This document shows positions 7,795 through 17,360 of a stretch of DNA of 64,000 nt, one piece after another. Numbering within the stretch: the first letter of the stretch is position 1; each line of letters begins with the position of its first letter. The translations under genes were made by a program, and so were the position numbers. The DNA lies in assembly GCA_937872465.1 (NCBI GenBank), contig CALMSR010000039.1, positions 62,001 through 126,000 on the forward strand. Direction: 5' to 3'. Source of the DNA: an uncultured Paracoccaceae bacterium. Its GTDB lineage: Bacteria; Pseudomonadota; Alphaproteobacteria; Rhodobacterales; Rhodobacteraceae. The notes under the pieces are model-generated. The model did not search any database and had not been told where the DNA came from. It saw nothing but the letters and a program-made list of their open reading frames with translations.

Positions 7795-8946
7795 ATGTTT
7801 CTGAAATCCGGCGCGATTGCACTCGCGCTGATTCTGCTGATCGCCCCGCTGCCGGCCGCCGCATTCGAGACCAAGGCCAAGGCCGCCATCGTCATCGACC
7901 ACGCCACGGGACTGGTGCTGTTCTCCAAGGACGCCGACCGGCCGATGGCGCCGGCGTCGATGTCCAAGCTCATGACGCTCTTCATGCTCTTCGAGGCGAT
8001 CCGCGACGGCCGCGTCACCACCGAGACCGAGTTCGGCGTCAGTGCCCGGGCGCAGGCGATGGGCGGCTCGCGGATGTTCGTGGAAGCCGGCACCATGGTC
8101 CCGGTCGAGGCCCTGATCCACGGCATCATCGTGCAATCGGGCAACGATGCCTGCGTCGTCGTGGCCGAGGGGCTCGCCGGCAGCGAGGAGGCCTTCGCCG
8201 AGGCCATGACCCGCCGTGCCCGGGAGCTCGGCCTGACGAACACCACCCTGACCAATGCCTCCGGCTGGCCCGATCCCGACCACCTGATGAGCGTGCGGGA
8301 TCTGGCCCTGCTCTCGGGCCATATCATCGACGAGTTCCCCGAGTACTATTCCTATTTCAACGAGACCGAATTCACCTGGAACGGCATCACCCAGCCGAAC
8401 CGGAACCCGCTCCTGAAGCTCAATATCGGCGCGGACGGCCTCAAGACGGGGCACACGGCCGAGGCCGGATACGGTCTCGTCGGCTCGGCGGTCCAGGACG
8501 GGCAGCGGATCATCTTCGTCGCCACCGGCCTCGCCAGCGAGGCCGAGCGCCGGTCCGAGACCGAGGCGCTGGTAAAATGGGCCTTCGGCGCCTTCGACAA
8601 GGTCAAGTTCTTCGACAAGGACGCGGTGGTGGCCGATGCCGACGTCTGGATCGGCGAGCAGCCGACGGTGCCGCTCGTCGCGCCGCAGATGCTCCAGATG
8701 CTGGTCCCGCGCGAATCCCGCGATGCCGTCGCCGCGAGCATCGTCTATCGGGGCCCGATCGAGGCGCCGATCGCCGCCGGCCAGGTTCTCGGGGCGCTGG
8801 TGGTCGAGGTGCCCGACCAGGAGGCGGCCCGCTTCGACCTCGTGGCCGGGCGGGACGTCGCCCGCGGCGGCCTCGTGACCCGCATCGGCGCAGCCACCCG
8901 CCTCGCGCGCGACCGCGCGGTGCAGATGCTGCCCGCGCGCGACTGA
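7795..8946 (+). CDS. D-alanyl-D-alanine carboxypeptidase (penicillin-binding protein 5/6 family)
   Basis: This is a 383-residue secreted serine peptidase (family S11). Residues 1-23 are a signal peptide ending AAA. The three penicillin-binding motifs are in order: SMSK (Ser55-Lys58), SGN (Ser115) and KTG (Lys217). The C-terminal part is the PBP5-associated beta domain. It trims the terminal D-Ala from peptidoglycan pentapeptides in the periplasm. The ATG at 7795 follows an AGGAGA ribosome site; the in-frame ATG at 7771 would put a charged stretch before the signal. It precedes tmk by 9 bp, so both are probably one transcript. Confidence 0.93.
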   Translation: MFLKSGAIALALILLIAPLPAAAFETKAKAAIVIDHATGLVLFSKDADRPMAPASMSKLMTLFMLFEAIRDGRVTTETEFGVSARAQAMGGSRMFVEAGTMVPVEALIHGIIVQSGNDACVVVAEGLAGSEEAFAEAMTRRARELGLTNTTLTNASGWPDPDHLMSVRDLALLSGHIIDEFPEYYSYFNETEFTWNGITQPNRNPLLKLNIGADGLKTGHTAEAGYGLVGSAVQDGQRIIFVATGLASEAERRSETEALVKWAFGAFDKVKFFDKDAVVADADVWIGEQPTVPLVAPQMLQMLVPRESRDAVAASIVYRGPIEAPIAAGQVLGALVVEVPDQEAARFDLVAGRDVARGGLVTRIGAATRLARDRAVQMLPARD

Positions 8947-8955
8947 TCGCGCGCG

Positions 8956-9570
8956 GTGGCGGGGCGCCTCATCACCTTCGAGGGCATCGACGGTTCGGGA
9001 AAGTCCACCCAGCTGCGCGCGCTCGCCGCGCATCTGCGTGCACGGGACCTCGAAGTCGTCGAGACGCGCGAGCCCGGGGGGGCGCCCGGCGCCGAGACGA
9101 TCCGCCGGCTGCTCGTCGAGGGCGAGCCCGGCCGCTGGTCGCCCGAGACCGAGGTCCTGCTCTTCACCGCCGCCCGGCGGGACCATCTCGAGCGGACCAT
9201 CGCCCCGGCGCTCGACCGCGGCGCGACGGTGATCTGCGACCGCTTCGCCGATTCCACGCGGGTCTATCAGGGCGCCGTCCGTGGTGACCTGCGCGCCATG
9301 GTGGATGCGCTCCATCGCCTCGCGATCGGGCTGGAGCCGGACCTGACGCTGATCCTCGACATCGACCCCGAAGTCGCGCGACGGCGCGGAGCCGAGCGGG
9401 GCGGCGTGGAGGATCGCTTCGAGCGCTTCGGCGCCGAGTTCCAGCATCGCCTCCGCGACGGATTCCTGGCGCTGGCGCGGGAGTTCCCGGAACGCTGCCG
9501 CATCGTGCCGGCCGACGGCGCGCCCGAGGCCGTCGCCGAACGCATCCGCAGCCTGGCGGATGCGCCATGA
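8956..9570 (+). CDS. tmk: Thymidylate kinase
   Basis: This 204-residue enzyme phosphorylates dTMP to dTDP. The P-loop is FEGIDGSGKST at residues 8-18, followed by the dTMP-binding REPGG motif near residue 39 and CDRFADST near residue 96. It uses a GTG start at 8956, 9 bp after the carboxypeptidase stop. Its TGA overlaps the ATG of holB (ATGA). tmk-holB-tatD is a common bacterial gene order. Confidence 0.95.
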   Translation: MAGRLITFEGIDGSGKSTQLRALAAHLRARDLEVVETREPGGAPGAETIRRLLVEGEPGRWSPETEVLLFTAARRDHLERTIAPALDRGATVICDRFADSTRVYQGAVRGDLRAMVDALHRLAIGLEPDLTLILDIDPEVARRRGAERGGVEDRFERFGAEFQHRLRDGFLALAREFPERCRIVPADGAPEAVAERIRSLADAP

Positions 9571-10670
9571 CCGACGAACCCGATGTCGAGGAACCCGACC
9601 GCCGTCCCGGCGCGCCGCATCCGCGCGAGACCTCGGTTCTCTTCGGGCAGGAGCCGGCCGAACGGGGCTTCCTCGATGCGCTGGCGTCGGGGCGGCTGTC
9701 TCATGGCTGGCTGATCACCGGGCCGGTGGGCGTCGGCAAGGCGACCCTCGCCTGGCGCATCGCGCGCCACCTGCTCGCCGGCGGGCAGGGGGACAGCCTC
9801 GAGATGGCGCCTTCCGAGCGCGTGTTCCGGCAGGTGGCACAGCTCTCGGCGCCGCAGCTTCTGCTCTGCCGGCGCCCGTGGGACGACAAGACGAAACGGC
9901 TCCGGACCGCGATCACCGTCGACGAGATCCGCGCCCTGAAATCCTTCTTCCAGATGTCGGCGCCGGATGGCGGCTGGCGGGTCGCCATCGTCGATGCGGC
10001 GGACGATCTGACGGTTTCCGCCGGGAATGCGCTGCTGAAGATTCTGGAGGAGCCGCCCGAGCGCGCGGCGCTGCTGCTGGTCAGCAATCAGCCGACACGG
10101 CTTCTGCCGACCATCCGCTCGCGCTGCCGCGGGCTGCGCTGCCTGCCGCTGGCACCGGAGGCGCTGGCGGCAGCGCTCCAGGCGGCCGGGCATCCGGTTT
10201 CGGACGCGGAGCTCCCGGTGCTCGCCGTGCTCTCCGGCGGATCGCCCGGCGTGGCGCTCGACCTTGCCGCGGCCGGCGGCGTGGCGCTCTATGACGATAT
10301 CCTGCAACTGATCCGCACGGCGCCGCCGCTCGACCGGCGCCGGCTGATCGCGCTGGCGGATGCCTGCGCCGGCCGCGATTCGGGGATGCGTTTCGCACTC
10401 ACGCTCGATCTTCTCCGGCTGGCCGTTTCGCGGCTCGCGCTCGCGGCCGCCGGATCCGCAAGCGACCCGGTTTCCGAAGCGGAGGCCGCGCTCAGGGAGC
10501 GTCTGGGGCAGCACCCGGAGCAGGCGAGGATCTGGGCCGAGCTGGAGCCCGATCTCCTCGGCCGCGCCGAGCGCTCGCGCGCGCTGAACCTTGACCCCGG
10601 GCAGGTCATCCTCGATACGTTCCTGCGGATCGATGCGGCCGCCGAAAGGGCGCTTCTCCCCGCCGCCTGA
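9567..10670 (+). CDS. holB: DNA polymerase III subunit delta prime
   Basis: The protein has 367 residues and belongs to the AAA+ clamp-loader family. It shows a P-loop (GPVGVGKATL), the sensor/SRC segment TIRSRCRGL and the EEPPERAALLLVSNQ stretch typical of delta prime. It works with delta (holA, found at 30637) and DnaX to load the beta clamp. It overlaps tmk by 4 nt and is followed 26 bp later by tatD. Confidence 0.92.
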   Translation: MTDEPDVEEPDRRPGAPHPRETSVLFGQEPAERGFLDALASGRLSHGWLITGPVGVGKATLAWRIARHLLAGGQGDSLEMAPSERVFRQVAQLSAPQLLLCRRPWDDKTKRLRTAITVDEIRALKSFFQMSAPDGGWRVAIVDAADDLTVSAGNALLKILEEPPERAALLLVSNQPTRLLPTIRSRCRGLRCLPLAPEALAAALQAAGHPVSDAELPVLAVLSGGSPGVALDLAAAGGVALYDDILQLIRTAPPLDRRRLIALADACAGRDSGMRFALTLDLLRLAVSRLALAAAGSASDPVSEAEAALRERLGQHPEQARIWAELEPDLLGRAERSRALNLDPGQVILDTFLRIDAAAERALLPAA

Positions 10671-10696
10671 CCACCTGCGTCCGCTCGAGTATCCCG

Positions 10697-11485
10697 ATGT
10701 CCTCGCCCGCCCTCGTCGATAGCCATTGCCATCTCGATTTTCCCGATTTCGCCAACGAGATCGATGCGGTGGTCGCGCGCGCCCGCGCCGCCGGCGTGGC
10801 CCGCATGGTCACGATCTGCACCCGACTGCGCGAGGAGCCCCGCGTGCGCGCGATCGCCGAGGCCCATGACGGCGTCTTCTACGCCGCGGGGACCCATCCG
10901 ATGCATGCCGCCGAAGAGCCGCTCGCCACGGTCGGCGAGCTGGCGGCGCTCGCCGGTCATCCGCGTTTCGTCGGCATCGGCGAGACCGGACTCGACTACC
11001 ATTACACCGCCGAGAGCGCCGCGGTTCAGCAGGAGAGCCTCCTGGTGCACATCGAGGCCGCGCGCCGGACGGGCCTTCCGCTGATCATCCATGCCCGCGA
11101 TGCCGATGCCGACATCGGCCGGATCCTTGAGCGCGAGCATCGTGCCGGGGGCTTTTCCTGCGTGATGCATTGTTTCACCTCGGGCCGCGCGCTGGCCGAG
11201 ACCGCCTTGTCGCTCGGCTTCTATCTTTCGGTCTCCGGCATCGCGACCTTCAGGAGCGCGGGGGATCTGCGGGCGATCTTCGCCGATGCGCCGCTCGATC
11301 GCATCCTGGTGGAGACCGACAGCCCCTACCTCGCGCCCCAGCCGCATCGCGGCAGGCGCAACGAGCCGGCCTTCGTGGCCGATACCGCGCGCATCGCCGC
11401 CGCGATCTGGGACCTGGAGCCGGAGGATTTCGCGACCCGGACGAGCGCGAACTTCGACCGGCTCTTCGCCAGGGCCGCGGCCTGA
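10697..11485 (+). CDS. TatD family metal-dependent hydrolase (DNase)
   Basis: This 262-residue TIM-barrel amidohydrolase carries the family's metal ligands: SHCHLDFP at the N-terminus (His-x-His), the GIGETGLDYH glutamate segment and ETDSPYLAP near the end. Family members are 3'-5' exonucleases or DNases acting in DNA quality control. Its stop shares one base with the start of the next gene (TGATG), so the two are translationally linked. Confidence 0.92.
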   Translation: MSSPALVDSHCHLDFPDFANEIDAVVARARAAGVARMVTICTRLREEPRVRAIAEAHDGVFYAAGTHPMHAAEEPLATVGELAALAGHPRFVGIGETGLDYHYTAESAAVQQESLLVHIEAARRTGLPLIIHARDADADIGRILEREHRAGGFSCVMHCFTSGRALAETALSLGFYLSVSGIATFRSAGDLRAIFADAPLDRILVETDSPYLAPQPHRGRRNEPAFVADTARIAAAIWDLEPEDFATRTSANFDRLFARAAA

Positions 11486-12282
11486 TGGCGCGCCTGCGCG
11501 CGACGATCCTCGGCTGCGGCTCGTCGGGCGGGGTGCCGCGGATCGGCGGCGAATGGGGCGCCTGCGACCCGCTCGATCCCCGCAACGCCCGGCGCCGGTG
11601 CTCGCTGCTCGTGGAGCGGCTCGAAGATGGCCGCGCGACCCGCGTGCTGATCGACACCGCGCCGGATCTCCGGGCACAGCTGCTCGACGCCGGCGTCGGC
11701 CATCTCGACGGCGTGGTCTATACCCATGCGCATGCCGATCACGTGCACGGCATCGACGATCTGCGCGTGGTGGTGTTCAACCGCGGTTCGCGACTGCCGG
11801 TCTGGGCCGATGCCGAGACCTCGGATGCGCTGATCTCGCGCTTCGCCTATGTCTTCGTGCAGCCGCCGACCAGCGCCTATCCACCGATCCTCGAGCTCAA
11901 TGCCATCGAGGGCACATTCGAGGTCGAGGGTGCCGCCGGGCCGCTCGGCTTCCGGCCGATCCGCGTCCAGCACGGAAGGATCGAGGCGCTGGGCTTCCGG
12001 ATCGGCGGCCTGGCCTATCTGCCCGACGTGTCGGAGATCCCGCCGCAGTCCTGGAAGGATTTCGAGGACCTGGAGATCTGGATCCTCGATGCCCTGCGCC
12101 GTCGCCCGCATCCGACGCATGTCCATCTCGAGCGCAGCCTGGAATGGATCGCCCGCGCCGCTCCCCGCCGCGCCGTGCTGACCAACATGCACAACGATCT
12201 CGACCATTCTGTCGTGGACGCCGAGACCCCTGACAACGTGACGCCGGCCCATGACGGGATGGTCCTGGAGATCGATCTTTGA
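11485..12282 (+). CDS. MBL-fold metallohydrolase (PhnP-like)
   Basis: This is a metallo-beta-lactamase-fold hydrolase of 265 residues. The zinc motif THAHADHVHGIDD is at about residues 80-92, further ligands occur in VSEIP and near TNMHNDLDH. The N-terminal GCGSSGGVPRIGG is typical of the group that includes PhnP cyclic phosphodiesterase. In Rhodobacterales-type gene orders this family often follows tatD. No phn genes are near, so a carbon-phosphorus role should not be assumed. It starts with the ATG in the TGATG junction with tatD. Confidence 0.85.
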   Translation: MARLRATILGCGSSGGVPRIGGEWGACDPLDPRNARRRCSLLVERLEDGRATRVLIDTAPDLRAQLLDAGVGHLDGVVYTHAHADHVHGIDDLRVVVFNRGSRLPVWADAETSDALISRFAYVFVQPPTSAYPPILELNAIEGTFEVEGAAGPLGFRPIRVQHGRIEALGFRIGGLAYLPDVSEIPPQSWKDFEDLEIWILDALRRRPHPTHVHLERSLEWIARAAPRRAVLTNMHNDLDHSVVDAETPDNVTPAHDGMVLEIDL

Positions 12283-13223
12283 TCTTCGGCATCCTCCATG
12301 TCGTCCTGCCGGTCTTCCTCGTCACCGGCGCCGGATATGCGGCGGTGCGCACGGGGCTCTTCGCGCCGAGCGCCGTCGACGGGCTGATGGTCTTCACCCA
12401 GACCTTCGCCATCCCCTGCCTGCTCTTTCGCGCCATCGCCGATCTCGATCTGGGAGCGGTCTTCGACCCGCGGCTGCTCTTCTCCTTCTACACCGGGGCC
12501 GTCACGACCTTCGTCCTCGGCATCCTCGGCGCGCGGCGGATCTTCGGGCGGCGGCCGGGCGAGGCGGTCGCCGTGGGTTTCTGCGCGCTCTTCTCCAACC
12601 TCGTCCTGATCGGCCTGCCGATCATGGAGCGCGCCTATGGCGTCGACGCGCTCGCGCCGAGCTTCGCGATCATCTCGATCCACGCGCCGTTCTGCTACCT
12701 GCTCGGCATCACGGTCATGGAATTCGCCCGCGCCGACGGGCGCGGCCTCGTCGATACCGGGCGCGCCGTGACCCGCGCCATGTTCCGCAACGCGCTGATG
12801 ATCGGGCTGGCGCTCGGTTTCGCCGTCAATCTCGGCGGGATCCCGGTGCCCGCGACGCTGCGCGTCGCCGTCGACATGCTGGCCGGGGCGAGCCTGCCGG
12901 CCGCGCTCTTCGGCCTCGGCGGCATCCTGACCCGCTACGTGATCCGCGCCTCGCTGGCGGAAGCCGGAATGATCGCCGCCCTGTCGCTCCTGGTGCATCC
13001 CGCCATCGCATGGGTGCTCTCGCGGCAGGTCTTCGGCCTGCCCGACGAATTCGTCCGCGCGGCGGTGCTCGCCGCGGCGATGGCGCCGGGGGTCAATACC
13101 TATGTCTTCGCCAGCATGTACGGCCGCGCCCAGGCCCAGGCGGCGAGTGCCGTCCTGCTGGCGACCGGGCTCTCGATCGTCACCGTATCCTTCTGGCTGG
13201 TGGTCCTGGGCGGCGTCCGCTGA
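12279..13223 (+). CDS. AEC (auxin efflux carrier) family transporter
   Basis: The protein has 314 residues and about ten hydrophobic segments in the two five-helix halves typical of AEC permeases (for example VVLPVFLVTGAGYAAV at the N-terminus). Members export small organic acids such as malate or other carboxylates; the substrate here is unknown. The start is a TTG at 12279 that overlaps the preceding TGA (TTGA), which makes it the last gene of the rightward run begun at 7323. Confidence 0.85.
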   Translation: MIFGILHVVLPVFLVTGAGYAAVRTGLFAPSAVDGLMVFTQTFAIPCLLFRAIADLDLGAVFDPRLLFSFYTGAVTTFVLGILGARRIFGRRPGEAVAVGFCALFSNLVLIGLPIMERAYGVDALAPSFAIISIHAPFCYLLGITVMEFARADGRGLVDTGRAVTRAMFRNALMIGLALGFAVNLGGIPVPATLRVAVDMLAGASLPAALFGLGGILTRYVIRASLAEAGMIAALSLLVHPAIAWVLSRQVFGLPDEFVRAAVLAAAMAPGVNTYVFASMYGRAQAQAASAVLLATGLSIVTVSFWLVVLGGVR

Positions 13224-13313
13224 CCGGGAAGCGATCCGTCCTGTGCCGAGGGGGCAGGGGTGTGGGCCGCGGACCGGCTACCTGTCCAGCGCTGGAAGAC
13301 GGATTGCGCCGCG

Positions 13314-13583
13314 TCACTTCAGCTGGCTGTCCTTCGACCCGCGCCGGTTGATCCCGCCGCGCGCGACCGGCCGGGCGTCCCGTTGCTGCTGGCAGTCGAT
13401 GCAGAGCGTCACGCCCGGGATCGCCTGCCGCCGCGCCTCGGGGATCGGTTCCTCGCATTCCGCGCAGTGGGTCCGGCTGGCGCCGGTCGGGCGGCGCCTG
13501 GCCTGCATCCGCCTGAGCTCGTCCGCGATCGAGGCCTCGATCTGTTCGTTCACCGCGCCGTCGCGCGACCAGCCTCCAGCCAT
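13314..13583 (-). CDS. DksA/TraR-type C4 zinc finger protein
   Basis: This 89-residue protein has a helical N-terminal part and a four-cysteine zinc finger (CAECEEPIP...CIDC) near residues 40-65, the hallmark of the DksA/TraR family. Short members bind in the secondary channel of RNA polymerase or are phage-type relatives. The acidic coiled-coil tip of full-length DksA is missing, so it is not the housekeeping DksA. It lies alone, convergent with the AEC transporter. Confidence 0.85.
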   Translation of the reverse strand: MAGGWSRDGAVNEQIEASIADELRRMQARRRPTGASRTHCAECEEPIPEARRQAIPGVTLCIDCQQQRDARPVARGGINRRGSKDSQLK

Positions 13584-13624
13584 GGCATCCCTTCATCGCC
13601 GTTTCCCGGGGCGACGGGGCTCCG

Positions 13625-14185
13625 TCAGAAGTCCCGCAGCGCCCGGAGGTCCATCGCCTCCAGCAGAGCCGTCTTCTCCTCGACGCTGGCAGTGCCGGTC
13701 AGGCTGACCATGACCTTGTTGTCGACCACGCCCTGCAACTCGCCGTCGTTGTCGGCAAACTGGGTGCGCTGGATGCGGATCGGCTTGCCGCTGCCCATGG
13801 AGGCGACACCGGTGATCATCGCCGCGATGCTGTTCACCATCGGGGAATTCGCCAGAAGCGTCAGGGTCATCTCCACGTCGCCCTTGCGATAGGTCGCCGC
13901 CGCGGCGGTGCCGCCGCCGAACATGCTCATCGCGAGCCCGCTGCCGTCGGCTTCGGCCTCCTCGCGCGTCCAGCCGGCGGGCGCTTCGGGCAGATAGGCC
14001 GCGAGGCTTGCCGACTTCATCTGGCCGAGCAGCTTCATCGCATAGTCGAGTTCCTCGCTCGCGACGGTGATGTCGCCTTCCGCATAGGCCGCCAGCGCGC
14101 TGTCGATGACGTCGGTGAATTCGTCGGCCGCAACCGGCGCGGCAACCGCGCAGAGAAGCGCCGCGCCAGAAAGCAGATGTCTCAT
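13625..14185 (-). CDS. Secreted protein of unknown function
   Basis: The gene encodes 186 residues from the ATG at 14185, which has a GGAAAGG ribosome site 7 bp upstream; a further in-frame ATG at 14218 would hide the signal peptide. Residues 1-19 (MRHLLSGAALLCAVAAPVA) are a clear export signal, so the mature protein is periplasmic. The body has an alternating helix/strand pattern with TYRKGDVEMTLTLLANSP and VMVSLTGTASVEEKTALLEA; the last resembles stress-type periplasmic proteins. I do not recognise the family. It lies just downstream of the DUF2244 gene on the same strand. Confidence 0.7.
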   Translation of the reverse strand: MRHLLSGAALLCAVAAPVAADEFTDVIDSALAAYAEGDITVASEELDYAMKLLGQMKSASLAAYLPEAPAGWTREEAEADGSGLAMSMFGGGTAAAATYRKGDVEMTLTLLANSPMVNSIAAMITGVASMGSGKPIRIQRTQFADNDGELQGVVDNKVMVSLTGTASVEEKTALLEAMDLRALRDF

Positions 14186-14222
14186 CTCGAACCTTTCCCG
14201 ATCGGAGGTCGGCATCACCGCG

Positions 14223-14768
14223 CTAGGGCGAATCCGCCGAGGGTAGCGTCTTCAGGCGGTCCAGCGCCGCGCTGATTTCGTCGAAGAGTTCCACGCGTTC
14301 GCCCGGCGACAGGAAAGCGCCCAGTTCGATCTCCCGGCCGTTGCCCGTGAGCGTGAGGTATTTCTCCACCGGGGCGTTCTCGATCAGCCGCGGCCGCACC
14401 CAGAAGGGGTTGGCGTGCCAGTGCTGCACCGTGCCGTTCGGCTCGATGCGCTCGACCGTCACCAGATCGGGCCAGAGCCGGAATTCCTCGGTCAGCCTGC
14501 CGTCCTCGAAGCTGCGCCGGAAGGCCCAGGCGAGCCCCGCGAGTGCCGCGACGAGGAAGGGCAGCATCCCCCAGCCTGCGCCGATTCCCCCGAGCGGCAC
14601 CAGCGGAATCACGAGGCCCAGGGCCACCAGTGCCATCACCCAGGTGACGCCGCGCTGGCTCAGCGACCGGTTCGGTCGCAGCGAAAGCGCCAGGAGCGGC
14701 GCTTCCACACGGTTCGCAAGTCCCCTTGCGGGTGTCGGGAAATGCGATCGGGCCGTCTGTTCGAGCAC
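14223..14768 (-). CDS. DUF2244 domain integral membrane protein
   Basis: This protein of 181 residues has two closely spaced membrane helices (about residues 42-80, VMALVALGLVIPLVPLGG and GMLPFLVAALAGLAWAF) followed by a cytoplasmic domain containing HWHANPFWVRP. This matches DUF2244, commonly found beside cytochrome c oxidase genes in Alphaproteobacteria. It starts 12 bp after the ctaD stop and is likely co-transcribed with it. A role in oxidase biogenesis is only suggested by position. Confidence 0.8.
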   Translation of the reverse strand: MLEQTARSHFPTPARGLANRVEAPLLALSLRPNRSLSQRGVTWVMALVALGLVIPLVPLGGIGAGWGMLPFLVAALAGLAWAFRRSFEDGRLTEEFRLWPDLVTVERIEPNGTVQHWHANPFWVRPRLIENAPVEKYLTLTGNGREIELGAFLSPGERVELFDEISAALDRLKTLPSADSP

Positions 14769-14780
14769 GGCTCCCCGCCT

Positions 14781-16424
14781 TCAGTGTGCCGCCGAATGGT
14801 CCCACATGTCGGGGGTCGGCAGGGTCTCGAAGGTGTGCTCCGGCGGCGGGTTCGACAGCGTCCATTCCAGGGTCTGGTCGGGCTGTGCGCCCCAATAGGC
14901 CGGCTCGGTCACGCGCTGGCCGTAGCGCAGGCTGTAGAAGACGATCCCGAAGAAGAAGACGAAGGACAGGCCGGAGAGGAAGGCGCCCCAGGACGACACG
15001 TAGTTCCAGAGCGCGAATTGCTCGGGATAGTCGATGTAGCGGCGGGGCATGCCCTGGCGGCCGAGGAAGTGCTGCGGGAAGAAGGTCAGGTTCACGCCGA
15101 CGAACATCATCCAGAAATGCAGCTTGCCCGCCCATTCCGGATAGGCCCGCCCGGTCATCTTGGTGAACCAGTAGTAGACGCCGGCGAAGATGCAGAAGAC
15201 CGCGCCGATGCTCATGACGTAATGGAAATGCGCCACCACGTAATAGGTGTCGTGATAGGCCCGGTCGAGCGGCGCCTGGCTGAGCACGATGCCGGTCACG
15301 CCGCCGACGGTGAAGAGGAACAGGAAGCCGATGGCCCAGAGCATCGGCGTCTTGAACTCGATCGAGCCGCCCCACATCGTGGCGATCCAGCTGAAGATCT
15401 TGATGCCCGTCGGGACCGCGATCACCATCGTCGCCAGCATGAAGTAGCTCTGCTGCGTCACCGACATGCCGACCGTGTACATGTGATGCGCCCAGACGAC
15501 GAAGCCGATCGCCCCGATGGCGATCATCGCATAGACCATGGGCAGGTAGCCGAAGATCGGCTTGCGCGAGAAGGTCGAGATCACGTGGCTGATGATGCCG
15601 AAGCCCGGCACGATGACGATGTAGACTTCAGGATGGCCGAAGAACCACAGGATGTGCTGGTAGAGCACCGGGTCGCCGCCGCCGGAAGCCTCGAAGAAGG
15701 TCGTGCCGAAGTTGCGGTCGGTCAGGAGCATGGTGATCGCCCCCGCGAGCACCGGCAGTGCGAGCAGGATCATGAAGGCCGTGACCACGATCGACCAGGC
15801 GAAGAGCGGCACCTTGTGCAGCGTCATGCCCGGCGCGCGCATGTTGAGGAAGGTCGTGATCATGTTGATCGCGCCGAGGATCGAGGACGCGCCGCTCAGA
15901 TGCACCGCGAAGATCGCGAGATCCATCGACATGCCCTGCTCGTGCGTCGAGAGCGGCGCATAGAGCACCCAGCCGACGCCGGAGCCGCTCAGCCCGTTGC
16001 CGCCCGGCGCCAGCAGCGAGCAGACCGCCAGCGTCGAGCCCGCCACGAAGAGCCAGTAGCTCAGGTTGTTCATGCGCGGAAACGCCATGTCCGGCGCGCC
16101 GATCATCAGTGGCATGAAATAATTGCCGAAGCCGCCGAAGAGCGCCGGAATCACCACGAAGAACATCATCAGGATGCCGTGGCCGGTGATCAGCACGTTC
16201 CACAGATGCCCGTTCGGCAGGCCGTCGAGCAGCATGTACTGGACGCCGGGCTCCATCAGTTCGAGCCGCATGTACATGGTGAAGGAGACCGAGACCAGAC
16301 CCAGGATCGCCGCGGTGATCAGGTAGAGGATGCCGATGTCCTTGTGGTTGGTGGACATGAACCACCGGGTGAAGAACCCCGGCTTGTGGTGGCCGTCGTG
16401 GGAATGAACAGCGGCGTCGGCCAT
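14781..16424 (-). CDS. ctaD: Cytochrome c oxidase subunit I (aa3-type)
   Basis: The product has 547 residues and twelve membrane helices. It shows the heme-copper oxidase signatures: [16 protein letters not shown] (CuB His plus the Tyr crosslink), HHMYTVG (two CuB histidines), and AHFHYVMS (heme a and a3 ligands). It reduces oxygen at the end of the aerobic chain. The ATG at 16424 has GGAGA 7 bp upstream. The ctaC, ctaB and ctaE genes are not next to it, which is usual in Rhodobacterales, where ctaD stands apart. Confidence 0.96.
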   Translation of the reverse strand: MADAAVHSHDGHHKPGFFTRWFMSTNHKDIGILYLITAAILGLVSVSFTMYMRLELMEPGVQYMLLDGLPNGHLWNVLITGHGILMMFFVVIPALFGGFGNYFMPLMIGAPDMAFPRMNNLSYWLFVAGSTLAVCSLLAPGGNGLSGSGVGWVLYAPLSTHEQGMSMDLAIFAVHLSGASSILGAINMITTFLNMRAPGMTLHKVPLFAWSIVVTAFMILLALPVLAGAITMLLTDRNFGTTFFEASGGGDPVLYQHILWFFGHPEVYIVIVPGFGIISHVISTFSRKPIFGYLPMVYAMIAIGAIGFVVWAHHMYTVGMSVTQQSYFMLATMVIAVPTGIKIFSWIATMWGGSIEFKTPMLWAIGFLFLFTVGGVTGIVLSQAPLDRAYHDTYYVVAHFHYVMSIGAVFCIFAGVYYWFTKMTGRAYPEWAGKLHFWMMFVGVNLTFFPQHFLGRQGMPRRYIDYPEQFALWNYVSSWGAFLSGLSFVFFFGIVFYSLRYGQRVTEPAYWGAQPDQTLEWTLSNPPPEHTFETLPTPDMWDHSAAH

Positions 16425-16590
16425 GCGTGATCTCCAATGAACCCCCCGCGGCCGGCGGAAGACCGGCAGCATCGCTTTCCTAGTACCGTGTCGCGCGCGA
16501 GGTCTCAAGCCCCGCCGCAAGGGCCGGCCGACCGGACGCAGAGAGGCCCGGACCCTTGACCGCTGGCGCATGCTTGGCCAGAGAGCCGGG

Positions 16591-17040
16591 ATGACGGAGT
16601 CCGAGCTCCCGGGGCAGCGCCTGGCGCGCGGTGTGTGTCGCCATCTCGCGGGACGCGGTTTCGCGACGCTGACCGAATTCGTGCCCGAGGCGGGCCTCCG
16701 CGTCGACGTCATCGCGCTCGGGCCGAAGGGCGAGATCTGGATCGTCGAATGCAAGTCGAGCCGGATGGATTTCGTCTCCGACCGCAAGTGGACCGGCTAC
16801 CTGGCCTGGTGCGACCGGTTCTTCTGGGCGGTCGATGCCGATTTCCCCGGCGAGATCCTGCCCGAGGAGACCGGGCTCATCCTGGCCGACGGCTTCGACG
16901 GCGAACTCGTGCGCTGGCCGCCGGAGACGCCGCTTGCGGGCGCGCGGCGCAAGGCGCTGGTGCAGCGCTTCGCCCGCACCGCGGCGCTGCGCCTCGGCGT
17001 CCTGATCGACCCGGATCTCGCGAGGTTCTCCAGGCTCTAG
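16591..17040 (+). CDS. MmcB family DNA repair protein (PD-(D/E)XK nuclease fold)
   Basis: The protein has 149 residues. A VDVIAL...VECKSS arrangement at about residues 32-50 is the PD-(D/E)XK nuclease core, and [16 protein letters not shown] follows as in the MmcB family, described in Caulobacter as an SOS-induced DNA repair protein. I chose the ATG at 16591 by family fit; an in-frame ATG lies at 16570. Its TAG overlaps the stop of the convergent small gene on a single CTAG. Confidence 0.85.
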   Translation: MTESELPGQRLARGVCRHLAGRGFATLTEFVPEAGLRVDVIALGPKGEIWIVECKSSRMDFVSDRKWTGYLAWCDRFFWAVDADFPGEILPEETGLILADGFDGELVRWPPETPLAGARRKALVQRFARTAALRLGVLIDPDLARFSRL

Positions 17041-17258
17041 CGTCGCCCGGGTCGCTTCTTGCCTTTCCCGCCGGCCGCGATGCTGCGCGCCCGTTCCGCC
17101 GCGGCGCGAAGCTCCTCGGCGATCTCCTCCGCCGCATCGGGATCGAAGTCGAGCGGCAGATCGAAGGAATCCGTCTCGACATAGACCCGGACCATGCCGA
17201 GCGACGTAGGCCCGATCCGCAGGCTGGCGGCGGTATCGCTCTCGCGGTCGATCCCCAT
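17037..17258 (-). CDS. Small conserved protein, DUF6324-like
   Basis: This short acidic protein of 73 residues begins MGIDRESDTAASLRIGPT, continues with a hydrophobic strand (MVRVYVETDSFDLPLDF) and ends in a charged helix and Lys/Arg tail. It resembles small proteins of Rhodobacterales filed as DUF6324; the function is unknown. The ATG at 17258 is preferred over one at 17327, which would add a Cys-rich stretch unlike the rest. It ends on the same CTAG as mmcB, so the two genes are convergent with overlapping stops. Confidence 0.65.
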   Translation of the reverse strand: MGIDRESDTAASLRIGPTSLGMVRVYVETDSFDLPLDFDPDAAEEIAEELRAAAERARSIAAGGKGKKRPGRR

Positions 17259-17360
17259 GACTTCCGGCCTCCTGCCCGCGCCGCAATCTGCCGGGTCCCG
17301 CGCCGTCGGACAAGTGCAGACTTGCATTCGAGCCGCCGCGTATAGTAACCGGACAGCCGT

